From the NCBI GenBank assembly GCA_964036195.1, contig OZ038450.1:27902794-27966793 (forward strand): a DNA stretch of 64,000 nt. Direction: 5' to 3'. Shown here piece after piece: positions 49,746 through 63,072 of the stretch. The DNA comes from Sphaerolaimus hirsutus. Its lineage: Eukaryota; Nematoda; Chromadorea; Monhysterida; Sphaerolaimidae. Every line of letters begins with the position of its first letter. The first letter of the stretch is position 1. The translations under genes were made by a program, and so were the position numbers. The notes below the pieces were generated by a model, which was not told the origin of the DNA, did not search any database, and was given only the letters and a program-made list of their open reading frames with translations.

Positions 49746-49942
49746 GCACAAATGTCTGCAAATTACAAATTGCACTGCTTCAAGAGAATGACAGGTGTGT
49801 TTTCTGTGATTACAATTTGACCACAGAGGACAAAGATTGGGATCCGGCCTGGAGAAGGGCAAAAATGTTGGGACACCTGCTGCAGCAACATCCAGCTCAG
49901 TTTGCAGATGCTGTGCTAAAAGTGAAAATGAGAGATGGCTGA
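49746..49942 (+). CDS. Unidentified gene, last exon
   Basis: After acceptor tttcag it reads GTNVCKLQIALLQENDRCVF, CDYNLTTEDKDWDPAWRRAK and MLGHLLQQHPAQFADAVLK to a TGA stop. It contains CVFC and a following H, but too little for a zinc-finger call. Phase fits the previous exon. Confidence 0.6.
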
Positions 49943-50088
49943 TTTGAAAATGTGGGATGTTTGATAGTTTCAAACTGATGTTAGATAATTAAGAATGAAA
50001 TTTGCAAGTAAAAATTTTGTGACACAGGGAATGTCTTGCATCAAATCCATTGGATTTTAGAATATTCAGTATTTATATGCTTTTACAT

Positions 50089-52351
50089 ACCGTATTACCT
50101 CGAAATACCCCCATGGGGGTTTATTATTTCGCCAGCAAAATTTGAGGGGGGGGGGTTTATTCAAGGGGGGGGGGGGGTTATTATTTCGTCAGAAATTTTC
50201 GTAAGGATCGTAGTAAATAGTAGGCATTTGCGTACCCAAACTAGGTAATAAATGTGTCCAAACAGGATATATTTGGACATAAAAACGTAGATAGCTACAC
50301 AAACTACTCTATGTGTAGCTGCAATGCAAATTAACAGTAATATACATCATGTACATTGCGTACATGACGTATTTATTATGTACATGATGTACATCATTCC
50401 GAAGGGGGGGGGTATTTCGAGGGGGGGGGGGGGTTGTTATTTCCCCAGCCCATTTTGAGGGGGGGGGTTAATTCGAGGGGGGGGTTAATTCAAGGGGGGA
50501 TAATTCGAGGTAATACGGTATTTAAAAAATTATCAAAATGTACCCACAGTGATCATTCATGCAGCGTGTTTCACATGTGAAGATGCAGCTTCTCTACTCA
50601 TCTATAAGTACATGTATTTATGGAGATGTTATGTATTCATCATTCCACCTGTTTATACCATATACATCCTTATATAAGGCTGTAAAAACTTTTAAATGGT
50701 GGTTATTGTTACATTTTTCACGTTTTTCTCTCAAAATTTTCACTCTGAAAAAATAACCCCCGGGGGGTAATTCGAGGAAATACGGTAAGTACAAAAATAC
50801 AAAAAAAAACAAGGCAAAATTTCAGAGAAAAAATCTAGCGCAGATCTAACCATATTGCCAAAATCAGCATAAATAGAGATAGAAAAACCGTATTTCCTCG
50901 AAATACCCCCGGGGATGATTGTTTCATAGTGCTCCCGAGAGGGGGGGGGGTAAACGAGGGGGGGGTATTTCGAGGGGTGGGGGGGTTAAACGAGGGGGGG
51001 TATTTCGAGGGGTGGGGGGGTTATTATTTCGCCAGAATTTTTTTGAAATGGTAGTACAGAATCATTGTTTGTGATGTGCGCTGGGGTAGAAAAATGCATC
51101 AATAAGTGACATGTATAGACTCCTTTATACTAATATTAGTACGTACGTAGATGGTATAAACACTGCTCTCACGTGATTCCGACTCCGACATTGTTTTAAC
51201 GTGTGTTCTGCACTACGCAGAACACAAACTGCAGCATTTGTAATGTATTTACGTTCTCTTTACACTCAATCTGGGGGGGGGGGGTATTTCGAGGGGGGGT
51301 GATTGTTTCATTCTGGTCTCGAGAGGGGGGGGGGGTCAAACGTGGGGGAGGGATCAAACGAGGGGGGGGGTATTTCGAGGGGGGTATTTCGAGGAAATAC
51401 GGTATATGTTTGGCATGCATATCATACCAGTGCCTTTCTGCTAGAAAATTACGTGTAATGTGACAATGTGTAGTAGTAAAAATGGAAAAATGCAAGTTCA
51501 ATCAAATAGGAAAAACACATTCTAACGTAACATAGTAAGTGTTTTGATCGTCTGTTATGCATTTCCCGGACCACAAATTCATAGTGCCCATTTTGAGGGG
51601 GGGGGGGGGTATTTCGAAGGGGGTAATTCGAGGAAATACGGTATTCTGTATTTTTGTATCTCATTTAATCTTGTTTGTTTTTTCTTCTGATGTCAGTCAT
51701 CTGCAATTCATGTTTTTCACACATTTGATTAAATGTACATTACCCACACCATTTTATCTTTCAGTTCCGTTTATGGCAAGACATTCAACATCAATTCTAA
51801 CCCAGCGTGAATAAAAACAAAACAAAATTCTTGATGATTTCCGGGATCATTCATCGATTTATGTAAAGTATAGACTTAAAAAGTACAGTATATCCTCGAA
51901 ATATCCCCCTCGAAATACCCCTCTCTCGAAATACCCCCTCCCCCAAAATGAACACTATGAATTTATAAACCCCCCTCGAAATACCCCCCTCTCGAAATAC
52001 CCCCTCCCCCAAAATGAACACTATGAATTTATAAACCCCCCTCGAAATACCCCCCCAAAGCAAGTGTAAAGAGAACGATGATTTTGTTACGTTAGAACAT
52101 GGTTTATGCCAATTATTAACATAAATACTTATATACCTAAGTCTATACATTCTTTTACATGGTGCTTATCGTTGATTTTTTATATCTGCGTATGTTACAA
52201 ACAACAAATTGGTACTGGGAGTTCAAAAAATTTCTGGCGAAAAAATAACCCCCCCCCCCCTCGAAATACCCCCTCCCTCGTTTAACCCCCCTCAATATTC
52301 TCACACTGAAAAATTAAAACCTCCTGGGGGTATTTCGAGGAAATACGGAAT
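50089..52351. repeat. Cluster of ACCGTATTTCCTCGAA-type elements upstream of Lasp
   Basis: Several two-ended copies: 50089-50521 (tips accgtattacctcgaaat / ttcgaggtaatacggt), 50887-51403, and pieces at 50650-50787, 51540-51645 and 51887-52351. G- or C-runs and ggtatttcgagggg units fill them. No gene. Confidence 0.65.
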
Positions 52352-52692
52352 TTCAGCGGGACGCGGACGAAGCCAGAATCACACAGCGAATGTTGAAGTG
52401 ATTGGAATAGTTTGATTTGCTATCGTTATGTCGCGCTTGTCCGTATTTTCGTTCACTTCGCTTATGGTTACTATGTATCCAATTATTATTAATCGCTCGT
52501 TTTTATACGATAGAGTCACTTTTCGTATAATTTCGTGCCCGTCGTATATATTCTCACCTCTCTTCGAAAAGGAATTCGCCCTGTGGCTTTGGGCGAACTT
52601 TTCTGTTGATAATGTGTTCACAGATTTTACGCTTTTTTCACAGGTGTATAGCTGCGTAATCTACTTTCAAGTGGAAACTTCTATCAGAAAAA

Positions 52693-52767
52693 ATGAATAA
52701 AAAGTGCGCTCGCCCGGAATGCGGGAAAACCGTTTATCAGCTGGAGGAATTGAAGTGTCTTGATAAG
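52693..52767 (+). CDS. Lasp: Lasp exon 1, start codon and first half of the LIM zinc module
   Basis: The exon encodes 25 residues starting [15 protein letters not shown] and ending LKCLDK, followed by donor gttgga in phase 0. The first two zinc ligands are C5 and C10, giving CX4C where most LASP proteins have CX2C. Upstream I see no obvious promoter element. Confidence 0.9.
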
Positions 52768-55700
52768 GTTGGAATTTTGGCATTCTTCCAAAAACTTTTG
52801 TTTTCGGTTTTGGCTGTGTTAATACGTTTTCTGTACTTGGTTATTCTCGTGAATCACGAGTCGTGATTACTCTAGTCCGGGTGAATTAAAAGCGTACTGA
52901 AATAATTGTCAATCATTGATGTTTTATATTGTGATTTATGAGTTATTTACTCGCTAAATATTATATAGGCTGATTTTTTTATAGACCTGTCCCTCACCGT
53001 CAAAAATGGAGAATGATTTTTCACATGTCATGTAAGTGTGGCATGTTTCATGCAATAGAAAGTATTATCTGGTTCTTTGTATTTTACAAACATTTTACAC
53101 TTGACAATTTTCTCTGACATTCCGTAGTGTATGGAACTGGCCCAGGGACGTATCCAGGATTTTTGAGCGGGGGGGCTGCTTGTTTACGGGGGCCGGCGAA
53201 CGGGGGGGGCTCAGCCCCCACCCTCTAAATTTTTTTCACTATATAGGGACGGAAAGGCGTTTTGGCACTAGCGCCATACAAAGGCGCCACGCCATAGCGG
53301 TATTGGCGTTGGCGCCAGCACCAGGAACCGCTTTTGATGTATGTAAATATGCATGCATTTACAGGGAAAGTCCCAAAAATGTGTTCATTTCGAAGGATAT
53401 TGGTTTACAGGGACCGGTCCGCTGAAAATACAATGAATGGGGAAGAAATTGCGCGCTTGCGCGCAAAATTTTTGAGAATCATGGAAAAATATGCAGGAAA
53501 ATTTCATTTTCCGGGACTTTTTAGATCTCACCCCTGGAAGGGGGGTTGGCTGAGGCCCCCCCCCCCCCGCCCCCCCCGGATACGTCCTTGAACTGGCCTA
53601 AGAAAGTCTTGAGAAAACTGAGAAAACTTGGGATGCATTCTAGTTGCTTTGCGAGATTGCTTCAAAAACTGCTCGGTACTTTCCTTCCATAATATGAAAC
53701 TTTTCCTCACATGGGCCACAATTATGGCTGGCCAGTATATTGATCACTTTAAAATGACTTTTGTCTCCGCACTTTTTAGGTATGGCATAAATTGTGCTTT
53801 AAATGCTCTGTATGCGGAATGGCTCTGAACATGAAGAATTACAAGGGCTACAACAAGATGCCGTATTGTGAAGCGTGGGTTTTAACACTTTTTCTGGAAG
53901 TAAAGTTGTTTGTTCTTCGCGTTGTGAGCGATTGGGTGAATGAATTATGACACTTTGCCAAAAATTCTGGACTCTTTGTGGTTCTTAAAATAAAGCTCAT
54001 GTTATCCAATAATTTAGTGCATCGTTTTCGCATGACATTATCCATAAAATTTGGTTACATTTCTTTGTTGCCGTCTGCCCAGAAAGTTAAATCGATATGT
54101 TTTTTCCATTCCCAAGTTTTTATCAGATAACCCCTCAACCCGACCCCTCAACCCCAACAATTGGTTGTGAAATTTTGGAACTGCACTTGGATTGAGCACG
54201 GTAAAATTTCGTATACAGGGAATCTTTAGGGTGGTGGAATTTACCGTGACGTACGCAAAATGGGCAATTTATCGTACCGTTTACCGCAAATTTATTTTAC
54301 CGTTGCCGCACTAAATTGTGTTGCACGAAAAAGCGTCGGTGAATTGAATTTCTAGTCTCTGTTCTTTGTAAAATCGTTACGGTAAATAGGTACCTAATTT
54401 TGCGGTAAACGGTACAGTAAATTCTGCCACCTTATAAAGCTTATATACTGACACCGAGTCTTATATTTTTTATTAAATTGTTTTCATAATTTTGCATTTG
54501 CTGCAGGCATTATCCGAAAACTGTGGCCACCGTGGTCGCCGATACACCGGAAAGCCGCAGAATAGCCGAAAATACGAAAATTCAGAGCCAGGTTGGATTG
54601 TAATTTTTTGTCGGATTTTTCGAGTGTTTCTTCGTAAGTTTCGGTAAATGCGGTTAATATAAATTCTGTTTTCTCGCGTTAAGGCGCTTCTTTCTGGCCA
54701 TTTAGCTTTTTGGACATTTTACTCAACTCAGTCGGACAGTAATTACTCATCGTTTTATACATTATAAATTATAATATAACCCATCATTAGTACCCCATTT
54801 TTCAATAAAGTAACACCCTACTAGAAAATTTACTGCAAAAAATCTCGCTGCCAAGTAAATATTTAGTATTTTCGCTTACACGCGACCCTTTTGATGCCAT
54901 TCCGCCCGTTCACATTTACTGGCATTTGAAACGCTTCACTATATAAGAAACAGCTGTCATTCAGTTATTGACGCTTGCTGGGTGGTTCATTTATTCGCCT
55001 TTTTCAAATTGAGTTTTTAGTGCGCTAACTGGGGATTTTCATGTGCAAAACCAGTTATGTAGGATCGTAACTACATATCGAGTCATTGCCGAGCTGCATT
55101 TATGTTGACAAGTCATTTTTTACATCTTCAGTCACTTTACATTTTCACGCAACAGTTAATTTGAGTTTATTTATGCGTTTCGACAAAAAAAATCCACCAA
55201 AATGAGACATTTTGTCATAAGCTAACTCTTCCCTGCGCACTTATGTTTTTGCAAAGTGACATTTGCATGTGTAAATGAGCCACCCTGTATTCACGTGCGT
55301 TGTATAAATAGCATTCTCAGGCGGAATTTTGGTGTGCAATGCAACACAGGTGAAGTAATGCGCGCCCGGCGCATATTGTTTTCAATGAGATCACTCTCAT
55401 TTTCTGTTGAAATGCCATTTATTTGCGGCGCACTACATTTGGGGGCGGGGTCAGAAAAAGTGTAATTTTTTAGTTTTATGTGTTCAAATTGATTGTGGCT
55501 CTACACACTATTTTACGGCTAAAATTACGGAAACTGATAAATCGGTTTTGAACACATTTTGAGTTTTCCAGAATGAACCACAATTTATATTCGTCAATTG
55601 CCTCTCATTCCGGTCAACTGAGATACGTTGAAAACTGAGTTTCCAAAGTTCCAACTGCAGGGGTCTCCAAGATTTTGGCCCTCGCGGGGGCTGGATAGAT

Positions 55701-58700
55701 AGCAAATCGCTCCTCCGGAGGGATAGATAGCTGAAAATTGTTCTGGGTAGGGTTGGCCGATGTTTTTTTTTAAACGTTTTTTTTATTTTAAAAACGTTGT
55801 TTTTTTAAAAAAACATGACGTCCGAAATGTTTTTTTTTTAAAAAACATCCGCTGAAATTTTTAATACTAAGCACTAGGTATTTTGCAAAATTTTTGCACG
55901 CAAGCGCGCAATTTCACACACAAATTGACATTGGTGGTTGTTTTCAGGGACGTATCCAGGATTTTTGAGCGGGGGGGGCTGTTTGTTTACGGAGCCTGGC
56001 GAACGGGGGGGGCTCAGCCCCCCCCCCTAAAATTTTACCTGTACAGTGGCGGAATGGTGCCATGGCGCTGGCGCCATTCGTAGACGCCACGCCATGGCGC
56101 CATTGGCGTTGGCGCTGGCGCCATGAACCGCTGATATGTATGTAAATATACATACATATGAAGAGATGGGCACGAAATTCAACGTATTTTACAGATATTT
56201 GAGGGTACAGGTGTCGATTTTCCAAAAATCCCGTGGACGGTGGAAAAATGCGCGCTCGCGCGCAAAATTTTTACATACCACCTTGGAAATTAGTACCGAA
56301 AACGGCATTTTCCTCGATTTTTTCCGGTCTCACCCGGGAACGGGGGGGGCTGCAGCCCCCCCCGCCCCCCCCCTGGATACGTCCTTGGTTGTTTTCATTG
56401 GTTTTGTTGCATTTTTAGTATCAAAACATTCATTTCTATGTGCTACCATGGGTGAATAAGCCGACATGTTGCTGTAATATATAATATTGAGGTAATGTGC
56501 TTCCATGTACCTCCACAATGTGTAACTTCACTCCCAAAGTAACAACCTCCTTTTATAACCTTGTTTGATCACCATTCCGTGCCAAACTTTACCTGAAGTC
56601 ACGAACATTTGACTATAAGGCGATATACGAACGATATGTTGACGAAAAATGGATATTTTTGACACAAATCACCACTTATAATGCTATCCCATGGCTCCAC
56701 AGCCATTATATGGTCATATTTAACATCACAGAGTATTGCCAGTGTCTGATATACCTATATATGTTGACACTAGGTCATATCTGGGAGCTTTAAAAAAAAA
56801 CGTTTTTTTTATAAAAAAAAACGTTTTTTTTATAAAAAACATCGAGTTAAAAAAAACGTTTTTTTCCAACCCTAGTTCTGGGGGGTGAAAATTGTTCTGG
56901 GGGGGGGGGGGGGGTGGTGGCGCGGGCACAATATATCGGCTTTTTCAAGGTTAAGAAGGCAGAAAGGGGAAAAAATCGCTAATAATCAGTTAAAAGTAGC
57001 TTTAAAACGGCTAAAAATAGGTATATAACCATGTATATAGCCGGAAAGCACGATTTTGAAGGTGAAAAACTATAAAAAGGTGCGAAAATTAGTGATTTTG
57101 AGCGAAAATTGGGGCAAAATTTCTAAAAAAACCACTCCAGATAGATAGATAGCTGAGCGATTTGGGCGGGGGGGGGGGTCTTTGGGGGTAGTAGCCAAAA
57201 AAATTTCCTCGGGATAGATAGATAGCTGGCCGATTTGGGGGGGGCAGCCACCTCCCCAGCCCCCCCCCCAGGAGACCCCTGTCCAACTGTAAACTAGCGT
57301 GCGCGGAGGCAATAAATCACGTAAATATTGCTTGAAAGAAATGTGATGTCAATGTGCGTTTGATGCGGAAATGAGAGTGCGGCGTTGAGAAATGAAATTT
57401 ATTTTCCTGATTAAATCTCTACCAACTGGGGCCAAGTCAACATCTTTCATTCTAGTCACAAGTTGATTTTTTTCTGAATTTTTTTTCGATAATTCGTTGC
57501 AAATTTTCTTTTCATTGTTAAGGCTCAATGGCCCTACACACACTAGTTTTCACCGTAACTGATGTGAAAACTGAAATGGCCACATGGCGACATTCAGCCT
57601 ACTCTTATTGTATGCTATATGTTGCTATATGCTTGAAAAAATTTCAGTTTTCACACGAAGTCACGGTGAAAACTAGTCTGTGTAGGCTCAATATCCCAGT
57701 TTCAAATTTTCGTTTTAAGCTAAACCGCCCATTTTATTTCGCAAATGATTACAACCGTTATTCTTCACGCGTTCTCAAAGAAAGAAACGCATTTCCGAGC
57801 TCAAATAAAAACCGCAAAAGCTATAACCTTTCTCCGAGTTTCAGCTTTGAATCAGCACATATACATATTTATGCGATTGTAAAAAAGTGTAAATTGTCTT
57901 GTTTGATGACTATTTGTCAGCTGTTTGCATACATATTTATGTGGGCGGTGTAGGTTTTCACTTAGTGTGAAAGGGGATAAAATAAATGCATCTAAAATGT
58001 TTTGACTCATCAAATTTGAGCAGGCATTTGATGATGGGACATTTTCGGGGACATTTTCGCAATTTTTTCGGATGAAATGTAACAAGAAAATATAAAAATG
58101 GGCGTCAATTTATAATTCCCGTCGCTGCGAAGCTACTCAAAATGCACTCGTTTCATCTGCAAATGGAAATGTTGCTCATTTGTCAGAATAAATAATTGAT
58201 TTTTCAATGTTTTTAGTGTTTATGTCAATGCAAGTCTATAGTTAGGGTTCTATAGGGACTGGCATTTTGAAATGTGGGTACTTGAAAAACATGAAAATTT
58301 TTTCCTGGCTTGGGATCGGGATCCCGTTTGAACCCAATTTGCAGGTGACAGCTACCATTTTAAAATTCATAAACTAGCTTTAAAAACAGTATACCGTCGA
58401 AATTTCTGATACTTATGTTTTGCAATTCGGTCTTAAACGCAAAAGTTTATCAGAATGAATCTTTTCAATCTCCGTAAACAGCAGTTGACGAACTCATTAG
58501 TTTGGTAAACTCAAATGCGTTCTCAGCTAATTTATCAGTTTCCGAAATTTGAACCGTAAACTGTAAATGTGTCGTCACTGGAAACGTCAACAAAATGTCC
58601 CTGTACCGTTTTGTGAAATTTTAAAAACCGCAATTCCGCTGTTTGCATTCGTATTAATCACAGCGCCAACATCAATAAAATTTTATGGTTTCACCATTTT

Positions 58701-61700
58701 TACATTCACTTGGCGGTCGCGTTATCATTTGAAAATGGAACCTACATATTGACGTTGAGCACACTAGTTTACTAACACCAGTAAACTCAAAATTGAGTAC
58801 TCAAATGAACTTTGAACGTATTTGAGTTTTACTTTGAGTTTGCTTTCTAATTTCCGTCAACTGGAGATAAAAAGCAAACTGAAATACATTCAAAGATTAT
58901 GAGTACTCAATTTTGAGTTTACTGGTATCAGTAAACCAGCGTATGCTGCGACGTTATCTGTGAAAACGTTGAAATTTAACGGGGCAGGGAACCTTCAAAC
59001 CAAAAAAATTGCGGAAACGTTTCTGTCGCGGAATGGTAAAGTTCACCAGGAATGTGAAAGGGTATCTGGAATCTGGATAGCGATGGAATTACGCCATCCA
59101 TGGCGCTCGTGTCATTTTTTGGCGTTTATTCCTATGGCGCGATTTTATCAAAACGCCATGGTGTAATTGGTGCATGAAATGATGTTTGGTGAAATTTAAT
59201 ATTTAGTTGTTCTTTCTCTTACACCACTTTTAGGTCATGTTGAAAATGATTGAACATAAGTGTGAGAATTTGAGAGTACATTTTCATTTTATTTTCAGGA
59301 TATGATTTTCATGAAAATTTCTGACGAAATAATAACTCCCCACGCCTCGAATAAGCGAAATTCTGGCGAAAAAATACCCCCTCACAATTTCCACTCTAAA
59401 AAATAAACCCCCTGGGGTTTTTTCGAGGAAATATAGTATATTTATGAGAGACACCAATGTTTTAAATGCATATTTTGATGAAAACTTGATTTATAGTTTC
59501 ATTTATTAATTATTTTTATCAAAAAATTGGAGGACAGAAATACCAAAAAGTTTATACTTGAAATTTATTTTAAGCATTTATGTTTGAACTTGATTCCACT
59601 ATGTCACGAAATTGTGACTGTCACACTTTTGGCGCCATTTTCCCGGCGCTTCCCAACGCTATTCACACATATAAACTACACATTTAACCATGGGAAAACA
59701 TGCGTGACACACTTGCGGCCCGTGTTTTCAAGGGATTTATTTTGCCGAATTTCAATTGCACAAATATGATTGCGGTTTGGCACTGGGAGAAAGTAATATT
59801 TATAATCGTAAATAAAGCAATGATTCCGTTGAAGTGTTATAGGAAGTTGGGACTAAATATTTGTCTTTTTTGTTTGCTTTTGTATTGTTTGTGTGGGGGG
59901 GGTGCGAATCTCAAATGGGGCGAATTATACAACAGTCTACTGACGCCACACCTTACAATGAAATCTACCATATTCCATCTGAATAAACGAACAGACATTA
60001 CATTGTTTCAGCACAACATTGATCCCATTTCTGGTTAATTTTGGGCGAAAAAAATTACGTGATCTTATTCATCCAAATATGGTATCATTATTAACTGTGT
60101 CGCTTTCTGTTCATCCAGTATATAAGTGTGTGAAAAAACTATGATATTTACGTGTGCAAATGTCAATTTGCAAAAAAATCTATTCCTTGAAAGTTCTAAG
60201 CCCGTGTCGTGTTCCAGGTTAAAACAAACAAAAAAACGTTAACACCACTATATTAATTCAGCCAAATAAAACAGGAGATTATTTAGAGATGATAGCGTCA
60301 TTTTATCACTGCATTAAAACAAGCCAAATGTAATTGAGAATGTAAAAACGAGAAACCTGTGAGGTGAATAAAATTAGCACATTGGCCAAATTTTATTACA
60401 AACATCACAGCTTATTTTTACAGAAAGTGTGCAGAAATGGAAGTTTGTCAAAAAAACTATCATAAAAGAAATGAAACCTCAAACTTTAATGTAAATGAAT
60501 AATACTTGAATGATAATAATTTAATAATACTAAATTTTTAAACAATCTTCAAGCATATTTCAATATTTTGCACACTTGCTTAAAAAACATTTGGAGAAAT
60601 GACTGTGAACCACTCACAACACTTTTCTTACCATCATTTTTTTACATCCAGCCCAAAAGAAAACTTTAATGTGGCATATTCTTATGCTATTCATAGAGAC
60701 ACATTCATGAAGGTATTTGAAAGACACTTGGTTTTTGTAACATCAGTGTCCTTTTATGATCAATTTCTCTAACAAGTGATGTGTTATGACTGTATATTTG
60801 AGAATTTTTGTGAGACATTTTTTTTGCAACATGGGGGCTGAATAACATGAAACTCAGGGAACATAAATAAATATACATTGATTAGAAATAGAATTCTAGA
60901 CTAAATAGAATTCCAGGGACAATTACAATAAATGCAATTACATGTCTTATTACACTAAAATTGATTGAAAAACTCTCCATGCTAGAACACATTTCCCTGG
61001 AACTGAGCCAAAAATGTCAACTCAATTAACCCCCTCCCCCCAGGCTCACTACCATGCCGATTTCGAACGAATGAAAGGGAAGAAAACAGATGTTGTGGAT
61101 GACCCAGAAACAACCAGACATTTGAGTAATATGCGCGTGGTTTCCCAGGCCGCGTATCATCACGAAATGGAAAGAAAATTAGATATGGAAAAGACTAGGC
61201 CACCGATGGAAATGGGTGAGTTAAAAATTTTTTTATTGGGATTAGGGATGGGAGCGTTTTTTTCAATGGCCTGGGTTTAAAAAAGCTTTTCTCCTGAAAG
61301 GTTTTAAAAAAACCCTTTTTTAGTTGGTGTTTGTTTTTGCACTTTTTTCGTTATTCTAGTTGGTATTCAGTGTTTTATTGAGGATTTGTAGGTGGTCGTT
61401 ACTAATTTATCGGAAACTAATATTATTCTTGTCATTAATGGATGGTTTTCGTTTTACGAATATGTCTCAAGAAACAACTTCCACCATGAAATAGATCCAT
61501 AAAAAGTACAATGCACACTGTGCAATCAATCTGTTGCAAAATGCGCGCTGAAATTTCAAATTTAATTTAAATTTTCCCATTTCCACCCAGTGGGCGGAGT
61601 CGACAATGCGAATGGCTTTTCTCCATATTCTGCGCGGCAACAACAAGCTACCTTGATTTATTCCACGGAGCAGGGGGGTCCAGGTATGTTTGACATTTGT

Positions 61701-63041
61701 TTTTGTTGACATTTTTTATAGGTTATGGGCGTCTGGTTTAGGTTTTGGCATTTCGCAATGGGGGGGGGGCGTTAGGGTACCCCCTTCCAAAACGAGACCA
61801 TTCAATGTGTACAGTTATATGCATATATTTTATCACATTGGTTTTGTCAATGGCAAAAAGGCCCAAGAATGGCCCCTGCTTGTGTAACCCCTAAAAATAT
61901 ACATTACAAGTCTGCAACCAGGACTACATTTGTTTGCTTTATTTACCTACGTGCGATTTACTACTTACTTTAAAAAAATCTTTTTCAAAAACTCTAAATT
62001 TCTAAAAACCACCCCAGTCCCGGTGGGTCAGCGGCCGGTCGGCTCGATAGCCGACTACGACCCCGTTCACGGGCGGGGAAGCAGCGCGGCGACTCAACTG
62101 CAACAAGCACAGCAACATCAACATCATCAACAACAACAACAGCACCAGGTGAAACACCTGTAAAGTGTAAAATGTCATGCAAGGTGTAAAGTCGTGTAAA
62201 ATGTCAAATGTGCTGTAAAATGTAAAATGTCATGCCAATGGTCGATAGTCATATAAAATCTCCTGTAAAATGGCAAAGTGTCAAAAGTCATGTATATTGC
62301 CCTATCAAATGTCAAATGGCATGCAAAGTGTGAAAGTTATGTTGAGTGCCTTGTAAAATGTCAAATGTCAGGAAAAGTGTCAAAAGTCATGTAAATGCCC
62401 TCAAAATGCTATGTGTCATTCAAATTGTCAAACGTAATGTAAACTGCCCTGGAAAATGTCAAACTCGTTTATCACCTTACAGATGCGATCGCCGCTGGCC
62501 CTGAACACGTCGAATTTGCAGCCGCAGCAGCACAATTATCAGGGGCAACAACAACAACAACCCCCGCTCAGTCCACAGCAGGCTGCTAGGTGAGGGAGGG
62601 GTCCCCCCTTTTTTTTTTTGGGGGGGGGGGGGGGGTTAAATTTTGATGGATGGATGAAATTGACTGCGAGTTATTTGAATGATGAATTATTTTGTAGTTA
62701 AATGTTTTTAAGTAGATTTTGTGTGTTATTTTGATGAGAATTGGGATGTCTTTCTTCAGTAATTATGGTAACATTCTGACGGTAATGCGGCCTTTTACTG
62801 TATTTTTATTAGATGTAGTGTAAGATTGTAATGTACGGATTACCGTCCATGCATATGTCCATGCAAATTTTTAATCCATGCATCTGTCGCGATTGCAGAA
62901 TTGTCTCAAATAATCCCCCCATTCGAGAACTGGTAACACTCTAAATCCCTACATGATTCTGAAACAAACCTCAAACCACCCCCCCCCCCGGCAGGTACCC
63001 CTCCGGCGCCCCCAGAGGCGGCGCACCCCCGATGCACCCCC

Positions 63042-63072
<31 letters not shown>

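Larger units (their letters stand above)
55658..57281 (+). mobile_element. Outer hAT-like element of a three-deep nest, Lasp intron 3
   Basis: Begins CAGGGGTCTCCAAG, ends CAGGAGACCCCTG, flanked by a perfect TCCAACTG duplication (55650-55657 and 57282-57289). The interior has gatagatagatagct motifs and G-runs. A related fragment is at about 7118-7480. Two further elements are inserted within it. Confidence 0.88.

Noticed and set aside
62157..62480. Possible CRISPR-like array (short repeats with similar spacing)
   Set aside because: Units are degenerate, contiguous and inside a eukaryotic intron; there are no unique spacers.
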